Origin: JAYEJW01 sp034716535
GTDB lineage: Bacteria; Pseudomonadota; Gammaproteobacteria; Chromatiales; Chromatiaceae
DNA length: 14,611 nt
Reading direction: 5' to 3'
NCBI GenBank assembly: GCA_034716535.1
Contig: JAYEJW010000152.1
Coordinates: 1-14,611, forward strand
Position 1 is the first letter of the stretch. Each line of letters starts with the position of its first letter. This document shows positions 7,849-14,111 of the stretch, piece by piece. The notes under the pieces are model-generated. The model was not told the DNA's origin. It was given only the letters and a program-made list of their open reading frames with translations, and ran no database searches. The translations under genes and the position numbers were made by a program.

Positions 7849-7852
7849 AATT

Positions 7853-8416
7853 ATGCCCACAACCGAGATCACCGAAGATATGATCTTCCAGTGCTTCGCC
7901 GCGGCCCAGCAATCGGAGAATATGCACCGGAGCGCCGAATCGTTCGTCGACGTCGAAGAGTACGAAAACCAGGTCATGTACCCCGAGTTTGCCCGTTGGG
8001 CGAAGCAGGCGGGCCATCCCGACCTGGCGCGTCTGTTCACGAAGGTCGCCGGTGAAGAAAAGCTCCATGCCGTGTGGCTGCGCGAGCTCTACGACGAGAT
8101 GGGAACGCCGCAGAGGGGTGAGGACACCCGGCGGGCGATCGACGCCCTCGAGACCATCCGCGCCAACTGCGATCAACTCATCGGCATGAACCCGGATGGC
8201 GTGGTGGAAAACGCCCTGGCCGTGGCGATCCGTGTCGAGGCGCGAGAGTACCAGGATATCTATCCGCGTTTCCGCGATCAGGCCGTTGCCGAAGGCGACA
8301 CGCGCGCCGCCGACGTGTACCAGCGGGTGATCGACTCCGAGCAACAGCACGCCCAGTGGTTCGAGGCCGCCTTGCAGAACTTCCAAGCCTCTCAACCAGC
8401 TGCCGCATCCGCCTAA
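7853..8416 (+). CDS. Rubrerythrin-type ferritin-like diiron protein
   Basis: The product (187 residues) looks like a four-helix-bundle diiron protein of the rubrerythrin/ferritin-like superfamily, cytoplasmic and probably active in peroxide or oxygen detoxification. Two halves repeat the same plan: EYENQVMYPEF near 36-46 with ExxH at Glu69-His72, and EYQDIYPRF near 132-140 with ExxH at Glu163-His166. These supply the expected Glu and ExxH iron ligands; Glu38 and Glu132 are the likely first-helix ligands, though neighbouring Glu residues are possible. There is no CxxC pair anywhere, so the C-terminal rubredoxin domain of classical rubrerythrin is absent and an external electron donor would be required. 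The tail is Ala/Ser-rich and probably disordered. The start is set by AGGAGG four bases upstream of 7853. The exact substrate cannot be read from the sequence. Confidence 0.85.
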   Translation: MPTTEITEDMIFQCFAAAQQSENMHRSAESFVDVEEYENQVMYPEFARWAKQAGHPDLARLFTKVAGEEKLHAVWLRELYDEMGTPQRGEDTRRAIDALETIRANCDQLIGMNPDGVVENALAVAIRVEAREYQDIYPRFRDQAVAEGDTRAADVYQRVIDSEQQHAQWFEAALQNFQASQPAAASA

Positions 8417-8474
8417 CTCATCATGACACCCGTGTCGCGCCTGGCCATGAAAACACGGCTGTCATGAAGGGTTT

Positions 8475-8529
8475 CCCTCTCCCCCGCCCTCTCCCGGCGG
8501 GAGAGGGGGAGGAGGAGCGCCTTCGGCGC
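8475..8529. repeat. G+C-rich double-hairpin intergenic repeat
   Basis: CTCCCCC (8479-8485) pairs with GGGGGAG (8505-8511), and inside it TCTCCC (8490-8495) pairs with GGGAGA (8499-8504), with a four-base bulge at 8486-8489. A second hairpin follows, GCGCC (8517-8521) with GGCGC (8525-8529). This kind of CCCTCTCCC/GGGAGAGGG palindrome is a familiar dispersed repeat of high-G+C proteobacteria, from memory. Read in one frame it gives the typical LPRPLPAGEG peptide. No T run follows, so it is not a standard terminator, but it could attenuate transcription between the diiron gene and the prenyltransferase. AGGAGG at 8510-8515 lies between the hairpins. Confidence 0.65.
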
Positions 8530-8537
8530 GCATTTAC

Positions 8538-9425
8538 ATGGTGAAGCCCTTGCCCCCTGTACAGGCCCCCGAGACCCTGGATTCGGCAGCGAGCTGGCGG
8601 CAGGCGCTTAACCCCGCCGTCTATCTCGTCTCCGTCCTCCCCGGCCTCGGGGTCTTGCTGCTCGCCGGCGGCCAGCCGATCTGGCTGGGCGGCTTGGCCG
8701 CCGGCACCTTCGCGGTCGTGCTGCTGCAGCACGGCATCAACCTGCTCAACGATGTCAGCGATTGGAGGCTGGGAGCCGATGGCGAAAAGTACGACTCCTG
8801 GGTCCGCGTGCACGGGCAAAGCACGCGGATCGCAGCGCTGCACGGCTTCGTCAGTCTGGCCGCGGGCGCTGCGACGGGGCTCGGCCTCCTGATCTTGGGG
8901 GAGCGGCTCTGGATTCTGGCCGTTGCCGCGCCGCTGGTCGTCCTGGGCTATCTGTACAATGCGGGCTCCCGTCCGCTGTCCTATACGCACTTGGGTGAAT
9001 GGGTGACGGGGCTCTGCTATGGGCCGGGTGTCTTCGGTTGCCTGTACCTGCTCGCCGGGCTCCCCTTCACGGCCGACATCCTCTGGGGCTCGCTCTCCTT
9101 CGGGGCCTTGGCTATGGCGCTGTTGCTCTCCCACCAGCCGCCGCAGATCGAGACCGACCGCCAGGCGGGCAAGCGCTCGTTCGCGGTGCGATACGGGGCG
9201 CAGCGTACAGAGCAGACCGCACGAATACTCTATCTGATCTTCGCACTCCCACTGGTCGTACCCTTGACCCAGCGATTGGGAGGACTGAGCGAAACGGGCT
9301 GGATCGCCGCCGTGCTGGTCGCCCTGAGCACCGCGCTCGTCTGGTCGACGGTTCCCAGACCCCCCCGCATCCTCATCCCGGCCGCCGGCCTGATCTTGGG
9401 TACGCTTGCCGTTTCCTGGGTCTGA
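8538..9425 (+). CDS. UbiA-family prenyltransferase, MenA-like
   Basis: This 295-residue membrane protein belongs to the UbiA superfamily, which transfers a polyprenyl chain from its diphosphate to an aromatic acceptor, as in quinone synthesis. Hydrophobic helices follow one another from about residue 29 to the end. The first aspartate motif is NDVSD at 71-75, followed by GADGEK at 79-84. The second region, QIETDRQAGKRSFAVRYG from 203, resembles the MenA consensus in which DIETD would be expected, so the first Asp of the DxxxD pair is Gln203 here while Asp207 remains. Gln200-Pro-Pro precedes it. MenA-like is the best description, but the substrate is uncertain and no other menaquinone gene is in view. 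The ATG at 8538 lacks an adjacent ribosome-binding site; AGGAGG is 22 bases upstream, separated by a small hairpin. Confidence 0.88.
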   Translation: MVKPLPPVQAPETLDSAASWRQALNPAVYLVSVLPGLGVLLLAGGQPIWLGGLAAGTFAVVLLQHGINLLNDVSDWRLGADGEKYDSWVRVHGQSTRIAALHGFVSLAAGAATGLGLLILGERLWILAVAAPLVVLGYLYNAGSRPLSYTHLGEWVTGLCYGPGVFGCLYLLAGLPFTADILWGSLSFGALAMALLLSHQPPQIETDRQAGKRSFAVRYGAQRTEQTARILYLIFALPLVVPLTQRLGGLSETGWIAAVLVALSTALVWSTVPRPPRILIPAAGLILGTLAVSWV

Positions 9426-9652
9426 CCACCGCGGGTCGACGGGCAAGGCGTGGGCACCCGTGTAACCAGCTGTATCATTAACGTATCCGAATATTACTAT
9501 AAATCAAATGACTAAGGGTTTTCCCGGGGGGGTTGCACTCCTTCCTGAAAACCGTCAGCATTGCCGAGGTTGAACACATATAAAGTTCCTGGAGGGTCGG
9601 CGTCGATCCAACCCCCGACCTATCCAAATCAAGGGAGCCGAAGCAGTACCGC
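9426..9652 (+). promoter_or_regulatory. AT-rich leader region of the MoxR-Bat operon
   Basis: The 227-base gap contains the most AT-rich stretch in the window (about 9471-9512). It has TATAAA at 9498-9503 without a good -35 box, and a second TATAAA at 9579-9584 with a weak TCAGCA 18 bases upstream. GTATC occurs twice, 11 bases apart (9472, 9483). Two inverted repeats follow: GGTTTTC (9517-9523) with GAAAACC (9547-9553), and GGTCGG (9595-9600) with CCGACC (9615-9620). A run of seven G lies at 9526-9532. AGGGAG at 9632-9637 is a distant ribosome-binding site, 15 bases from the ATG. Operon transcription very probably starts here, but the precise promoter is not resolved. Confidence 0.45.
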
Positions 9653-10609
9653 ATGACCCCCGCAGATCTCAAACCCGTCCGCGACCACATCTCTTCGCGC
9701 ATCATCGGCCAGCAACAATTCGTCGACAGCATGCTCATCTGCCTGCTGAGCGACGGTCACCTCCTGGTCGAAGGCATGCCGGGGCTGGCGAAGACCACGG
9801 CGGTGAAGGCGCTGGCGGAATCCCTGGAAGGGGACTTCCACCGGATTCAGTTCACGCCCGATCTTCTGCCGTCGGATTTGATCGGCACGGACATCTATCG
9901 TCACGAGAAGGGCGAGTTCGAGTTTCGGCCCGGCCCGCTGTTCCACAACATGCTGCTCGCCGACGAGGTCAACCGCGCGCCCGCCAAGGTGCAGTCGGCC
10001 CTGCTCGAATCCATGGCGGAGCAGCAGATAACCGTAGGGCAGCGCACCTATCCCCTGCCCAAGCTGTTCATGGTGCTTGCCACCCAGAACCCGGTGGAGC
10101 AGGAGGGCACCTACCACCTGCCGGAGGCCCAGCTCGACCGTTTTCTGATGGAGGCGGTGGTCGACTACCCGTCCAGGGAAGAAGAGCTGAAGATCCTGGA
10201 GCTCGATCAACAGCAGCAGAAAACGAACTACACGCCACCGGCCAAGCGCCTGTCCCAGGCCGAACTCTTCGCCATGCGCCGGGACGTGGCCAACCTGTAC
10301 CTGGACCCCAAGCTCAACAGCTACATCGTGGACATCGTACAGGGGACGCGAAATCCGAAAGTCTACGATCCCGATCTCGCCCGCTGGTGCCGCTTCGGCG
10401 CATCGCCCCGCGCCAGTATCGCGCTTGCCCGCTGCGCCCGTGCCCGGGCGTGGATGGACGGCGACCAGTTCGTCGCGCCCCACCACATCCAGGCGGTGGC
10501 CCCGGCGATCCTGCGCCACCGCCTGCTCCTCACCTTTGAGGCGGAGGCGGAGGGCATCACCACCGACGAGTTCGTGAATCGGATGTTGAACCTGGTCGCT
10601 ATTCCCTAA
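9653..10609 (+). CDS. moxR: MoxR-family AAA+ ATPase
   Basis: MoxR ATPases are cytoplasmic AAA+ proteins, thought to act as chaperones that remodel or insert cofactors into partners together with VWA proteins. The product has 318 residues, a typical length. The Walker A motif GMPGLAKTT is at 41-49, Walker B LLADE ends at Asp104-Glu105 and is followed by VNRAPAKVQSALLESM, and sensor 1 ATQNP has Asn146. The conserved EGTYHLPEAQLDRF segment follows, and the C-terminal lid domain contains GASPRAS. It heads the cluster with DUF58, DUF4381 and two VWA genes, the usual company of this family. The DUF58 gene starts 20 bases after the stop. The ATG at 9653 fits the family start although the ribosome-binding site is weak. 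The family is certain; the client protein is unknown. Confidence 0.95.
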   Translation: MTPADLKPVRDHISSRIIGQQQFVDSMLICLLSDGHLLVEGMPGLAKTTAVKALAESLEGDFHRIQFTPDLLPSDLIGTDIYRHEKGEFEFRPGPLFHNMLLADEVNRAPAKVQSALLESMAEQQITVGQRTYPLPKLFMVLATQNPVEQEGTYHLPEAQLDRFLMEAVVDYPSREEELKILELDQQQQKTNYTPPAKRLSQAELFAMRRDVANLYLDPKLNSYIVDIVQGTRNPKVYDPDLARWCRFGASPRASIALARCARARAWMDGDQFVAPHHIQAVAPAILRHRLLLTFEAEAEGITTDEFVNRMLNLVAIP

Positions 10610-10629
10610 AGGGGGACTCTCGGCAGTAG

Positions 10630-11547
10630 ATGAGTCTCTATCCCCGTCTCGACGACCTTCTGGAGCTGCGCCACCAGGCCCATACCCTGGGGCTGCCCGC
10701 CCACCACCTGGTCAACTCCACCTTCGCCGGGCTTTACGCCTCGGTGTTCCGCGGCGCCGGTGTCAATTTCGAGGAAGTGCGCGAGTATCGCGAGGGCGAT
10801 GACATCCGCTATATGGATTGGAAGGTCACCGCACGCATCAACGAGCCGCACCTCAAGGTCTTCCGCGAGGAGCGCGAGCGCTGCGTGGTGCTCTGTGTGG
10901 ACAAGGGTCCCCACATGAGCTTCGGCACCCGCGGCACCTTCAAGTCCGTCCAGGCGGCGCGGACAGCCGCTCTCATCGGCTGGGCGGCGAGCCGCCTCAA
11001 CGATCGGGTGGGCGGCCTCGCCTTCGGTGATCCGGTGGCCGGACTGCAGCATTTCCGACCCTCCCGCGGCCGCCGCGCCCTGTGGCAGCTGCTGCGCACG
11101 CTCACAGAGCCCGGCACGACAGAGGACCAGTCCATCGATTGCCTCGGCGGCGCGCTGCAGCGTGCCACCCGTGGGCTTCCGACTGGGTCCCTGGTCTTCG
11201 TCATCGCCGATCTGAACCGGGATGCCATGGACCTGGAGCGCATCCTCGGCACCCTCATCCAGCGCAACTCCGTGGCTCTGCTCCCCGTGGACGACCCGGC
11301 GGACTGGGAGATCCCATCCATGGGGGTCTCGACCTTTACCGGCACCGACGGCTCCCTCGTCGAGATCGACACCGACGATCCCCAGGCCCGCCAGGCCTAC
11401 CGGGAGACCTGGGAGGAACGGCGCGAGATGCTCCAGGCCATCGCCTTCCGGCTCAACGTCATCCTGTTGCCGGTGCGCACCGACGAAGAGATTCACCTCA
11501 GTCTCATCCATCATCTGGAGCAGCGGGCCCGAGTGCGGGGGGTCTGA
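10630..11547 (+). CDS. DUF58 domain protein
   Basis: DUF58 proteins are almost always encoded beside MoxR ATPases, carry a VWA-like fold and are presumed adaptors between the ATPase and its membrane partners. The product has 305 residues and no membrane helix, so this one is probably cytoplasmic. The family core is clear: REYREGDDIRYMDWKVTAR at 51-69. The segment corresponding to a metal site is DKGPHMSFG from Asp91, in which both serines of the DxSxS pattern are replaced (Gly93, His95), so metal binding in the normal way is unlikely. The ATG at 10630 lies 20 bases after moxR, with an AGGGGG sequence 14 bases upstream. The stop at 11545-11547 is followed directly by the ATG of the next gene. 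Confidence 0.93.
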   Translation: MSLYPRLDDLLELRHQAHTLGLPAHHLVNSTFAGLYASVFRGAGVNFEEVREYREGDDIRYMDWKVTARINEPHLKVFREERERCVVLCVDKGPHMSFGTRGTFKSVQAARTAALIGWAASRLNDRVGGLAFGDPVAGLQHFRPSRGRRALWQLLRTLTEPGTTEDQSIDCLGGALQRATRGLPTGSLVFVIADLNRDAMDLERILGTLIQRNSVALLPVDDPADWEIPSMGVSTFTGTDGSLVEIDTDDPQARQAYRETWEERREMLQAIAFRLNVILLPVRTDEEIHLSLIHHLEQRARVRGV

Positions 11548-12063
11548 ATGTATCCGGGAGTCGAGCAGCTTCGCGACATTCACGGTATCCAGGGCGTCTC
11601 CTGGTGGCCACCGGCGCCCGGTTGGTGGATACTGGCGACAACGATCCTCGCCCTTGTGGTCCTGGCTTGGCGCTTTCGCGCCACGCTGCGGTTGCGCATT
11701 CCCCCGATACCCGTTTTTACCATGGGCAGCTGGCGCTGGGATGCGGCCCGTCAGCTGCGCGACCTGCGCCGGCGAGCAGGCGAGCAGGCGATCAAGCAAT
11801 CCGCCGGCGAGCTCTCCGAGCTTCTGCGGCGCATCGCCATGGCCCGCATCGGCCGCGAGGCCAGCGCCGGCTTGACCGGAGAAGATTGGCTCGCTTGGCT
11901 GAACGGTAACGACCCCAAGGGCTTCGACTGGACGCAACAGGGGCGCCTGCTGCTGGAGGCCCCCTACGCACCTCCGGGCGATCGCGGGCACCCCGAGGAG
12001 CTCTTGGTGCTCATCGATGCCGCCCACGACTGGGTAGCTGCCGAGGAGCAGAAACGTGTTTGA
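11548..12063 (+). CDS. DUF4381 membrane protein
   Basis: The 171-residue product matches the DUF4381 family, small single-pass membrane proteins of unknown function found between DUF58 and VWA genes in MoxR clusters of Proteobacteria. The family signature GVSWWPPAPGWWIL (about 16-29) leads into one membrane helix at about 26-43. A basic stretch RFRATLRLRIP follows, implying that the C-terminal helical part is cytoplasmic. ATG 11548 begins immediately after the DUF58 stop, and the end overlaps the next gene by eight bases, so translation is likely coupled on both sides. A role in tethering the ATPase/DUF58 pair to the membrane is plausible but is inference. Confidence 0.88.
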   Translation: MYPGVEQLRDIHGIQGVSWWPPAPGWWILATTILALVVLAWRFRATLRLRIPPIPVFTMGSWRWDAARQLRDLRRRAGEQAIKQSAGELSELLRRIAMARIGREASAGLTGEDWLAWLNGNDPKGFDWTQQGRLLLEAPYAPPGDRGHPEELLVLIDAAHDWVAAEEQKRV

Positions 12064-13096
12064 GTTTCACTGGCCCTGGGTCGGCCTGCTCCTGCCCCTG
12101 CCGTTTCTGCTGCCGCTCCTGTGGGCCGAGCAGCGCGAGCAGAAGGAGGAGGACCTGGAAGGACAGCGTGTCACCCTGCTGCACCCGCACCTGGAGGAGC
12201 TCAAGGCGGCCTACCAATCCCGGCGTCCCCGGCGCCAGCTCGGCGGCTGGTTTTACAAGGCCCTGCTTTTCCTCCTTTGGGCGGCCCTGGTGGTAGCGCT
12301 GATGCGTCCCCAGTGGCTCGAGCCCCACACGGAGGTCAGCACGCCGGGCTACGATCTCATGTTGGCGGTGGACGCATCCCACTCCATGGATGCCCTGGAC
12401 TTCACGGTCGAGGGCCGCCAGGTCACGCGCATGCAGGTCGTGAAGGGGGTCATGGGCCGCTTCGTTGACGCCCGGGAGGGGGACCGCATCGGACTTATCA
12501 TCTTCGGCAGCAAGGCCTACGTGCTCTCCCCCCTGAGCGTGGACCGGGGGGCTGTGCGGCAGCTGCTTGATGGTGTGGTGCCCAGCATCGCTGGCCAGGG
12601 CACGGCGCTCGGTGACGCCATCGCGCTTGGGGTCAAGAAGCTGCGCGAGCGCCCCGAGGGCTCGCGGGTCATGATTCTGATCGCCGACGGCGACAACTCC
12701 GCCGGCGGCTTCGCGCCCCTGGAGTCGGCGGCCCTGGCCCGGATGACTGGAGTGCGCATCTACGTCATCGGGGTCGGAAGCAAGAAGGAGAGCATCCCGA
12801 TCGTCGAGGAAGGCGTCATCACATACCGCGATGACCTGACGATGGACGAAGATACGCTGCAGCGTATCGCCGACGTCAGCGGTGGGGCCTATTTCCGCGC
12901 CACCGACACCAGCGCCCTCGAGGAGATATCGACCCGTATCAGTCAATTGGAGAAAACCGAAGCGGAGTCCCGTACCGCCTTCCTTCCCACTCCGCTTTAC
13001 CGGATCCCGCTCGCCCTCGCATTGCTGGCGCTGCTGGGGCTGGGCCTGTTCCCGGAGGGACGCAAGCGCTTCGCCAAGAGGATCGCCAGTGCCTGA
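12056..13096 (+). CDS. batA: BatA-like membrane-anchored VWA protein
   Basis: The product (346 residues) has the BatA layout: hydrophobic segments at about 7-23 and 66-83, a von Willebrand A domain from about 97 to 300, and a C-terminal helix at about 317-332 followed by a basic tail. The metal-ion-dependent adhesion site is complete: DASHS with Asp106, Ser108 and Ser110, then Thr183 in GQGTALGD, then Asp211 in IADGDN. Such proteins are thought to form complexes with partner VWA and TPR proteins at the inner membrane. The GTG start at 12056 overlaps the DUF4381 stop by eight bases and has GAGGAG seven bases upstream. BatA versus BatB is assigned by order only. Confidence 0.92.
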   Translation: MFEFHWPWVGLLLPLPFLLPLLWAEQREQKEEDLEGQRVTLLHPHLEELKAAYQSRRPRRQLGGWFYKALLFLLWAALVVALMRPQWLEPHTEVSTPGYDLMLAVDASHSMDALDFTVEGRQVTRMQVVKGVMGRFVDAREGDRIGLIIFGSKAYVLSPLSVDRGAVRQLLDGVVPSIAGQGTALGDAIALGVKKLRERPEGSRVMILIADGDNSAGGFAPLESAALARMTGVRIYVIGVGSKKESIPIVEEGVITYRDDLTMDEDTLQRIADVSGGAYFRATDTSALEEISTRISQLEKTEAESRTAFLPTPLYRIPLALALLALLGLGLFPEGRKRFAKRIASA

Positions 13097-14111
13097 GGCC
13101 GGATTCCATTTCGAGCAGTCGGTCTGGTTCTGGGCCCTGCTGGCCCTGCTTCCGGTAGCCGTCTGGCTGTGGCGCAGCGCCGCGAAGGCCGCGCGCGGCC
13201 CCATCCACCGTTACGCAGACCCCCACCTGCTGCCCCACCTCACCGGCACCCGCGAGCTGAAGGGGCGCGAGCGCTGGGGGCGCTTCCTGCGCTGGTCCCT
13301 GTTGTGGGCGCTGCTGATCACCGCCATGGCCGGACCGCGCTGGGATTATGAGGACGTGCGCCTCTTCCACCCCGGCAACAACATGCTGATCCTGATCGAC
13401 ATCTCCCGCTCCATGCAGGTGGACGACGTGGCCCCCAGCCGCCTCGGCCGTGCCCGTCAGGAGATTCAGGACCTGATCCTGCAGAACCGTCAGGTGCGAC
13501 TGGGGCTGATCGCCTTCGCCTCGGTGCCCCACGTGCTCTCGCCGATCACCGAGGATACCTACACCATCCTCAACGCCCTTCCCGCGCTGTCCACGGACCT
13601 GGCGCGCCTGCAAGGCAGCCGCCTGAATCAGGCCCTGGACCGGGCCGAGACCCTGCTCGGGAGCCTGCCGGAGGACAGCGCACGCTCCGTCCTGCTCATC
13701 TCCGACGGGGATTTCGACGAGCCCGACCTCGTCCCCCGTATCGAGAAGCTCGCCGGCCAGGGCATCAAGTTCCATGTTCTCAGCGTCGGCACCGAGGAGG
13801 GCGCTCGGGTCCCCGCTCAGAAGGGCGGCTGGATCATGGACCGCTACGGCCAGCCCATCCGCTCCGTCCTCAACGAGACACTGCTCGAAGAGCTTGCCCG
13901 CGCGGGTCAAGGCACCTACCAGCGCGCCGACTATCGGGACGACGATACGGAGGAGATCCTCGAGACCGCGGCGGTTACCCGCCTCCCTCCCGAGGCCGGA
14001 GATGAGCGCACCCGTATCTGGAACGAGCGGTTCTACCTCCCGCTGCTTGTGATCGCGGCCCTGCTTGTGCCGCAGTTCCGGGGCCGTGCCGTCCGGAGGC
14101 GCAAGCAGTGA
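13089..14111 (+). CDS. batB: BatB-like membrane-anchored VWA protein
   Basis: The second VWA protein (340 residues) shares the layout of its neighbour: hydrophobic segments near 12-28 and 67-82, a VWA domain from about 97 to 290, and a C-terminal helix near 316-330 with a basic tail. The metal site reads DISRS (Asp104, Ser106, Ser108) and Asp206 in ISDGD. At the threonine position it has Ser177 in QGSRLNQAL, a conservative change. The start is the GTG at 13089, overlapping the previous stop by eight bases, with AAGAGGA six bases upstream; the frame is open to 12882 inside the previous gene, which is not meaningful. The pair probably arose by duplication and may form a heteromeric membrane complex. 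Confidence 0.92.
   Translation: MPEAGFHFEQSVWFWALLALLPVAVWLWRSAAKAARGPIHRYADPHLLPHLTGTRELKGRERWGRFLRWSLLWALLITAMAGPRWDYEDVRLFHPGNNMLILIDISRSMQVDDVAPSRLGRARQEIQDLILQNRQVRLGLIAFASVPHVLSPITEDTYTILNALPALSTDLARLQGSRLNQALDRAETLLGSLPEDSARSVLLISDGDFDEPDLVPRIEKLAGQGIKFHVLSVGTEEGARVPAQKGGWIMDRYGQPIRSVLNETLLEELARAGQGTYQRADYRDDDTEEILETAAVTRLPPEAGDERTRIWNERFYLPLLVIAALLVPQFRGRAVRRRKQ

Larger units (their letters stand above)
7521..7852. other. Non-coding gap with hairpins
   Basis: The 332 bases between the coiled-coil gene and the diiron gene hold no open frame I trust; the frames that cross it are continuations of shadow frames. It contains an imperfect hairpin at 7535-7572, a smaller inverted repeat at 7730-7747, a possible promoter at 7761-7788 and an A/C-rich untranslated leader ending in a perfect ribosome-binding site. 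No tRNA-like cloverleaf is apparent. Confidence 0.5.

Noticed and set aside
7420..8055. 211-codon + strand frame spanning the gap into the diiron gene
   Set aside because: It overlaps two better-supported genes in other frames, has no ribosome-binding site, and reads as Arg/Pro-rich shadow sequence.
8356..8544. Small open frame ending in an LPRPLPAGEG-type peptide
   Set aside because: This is the conceptual translation of the dispersed palindromic repeat, starting inside the diiron gene in another frame.
9432..9460. Terminator after the prenyltransferase
   Set aside because: CGGGT (9432-9436) can pair with ACCCG (9456-9460), but the stem is only five bases with a 19-base loop and no T run.
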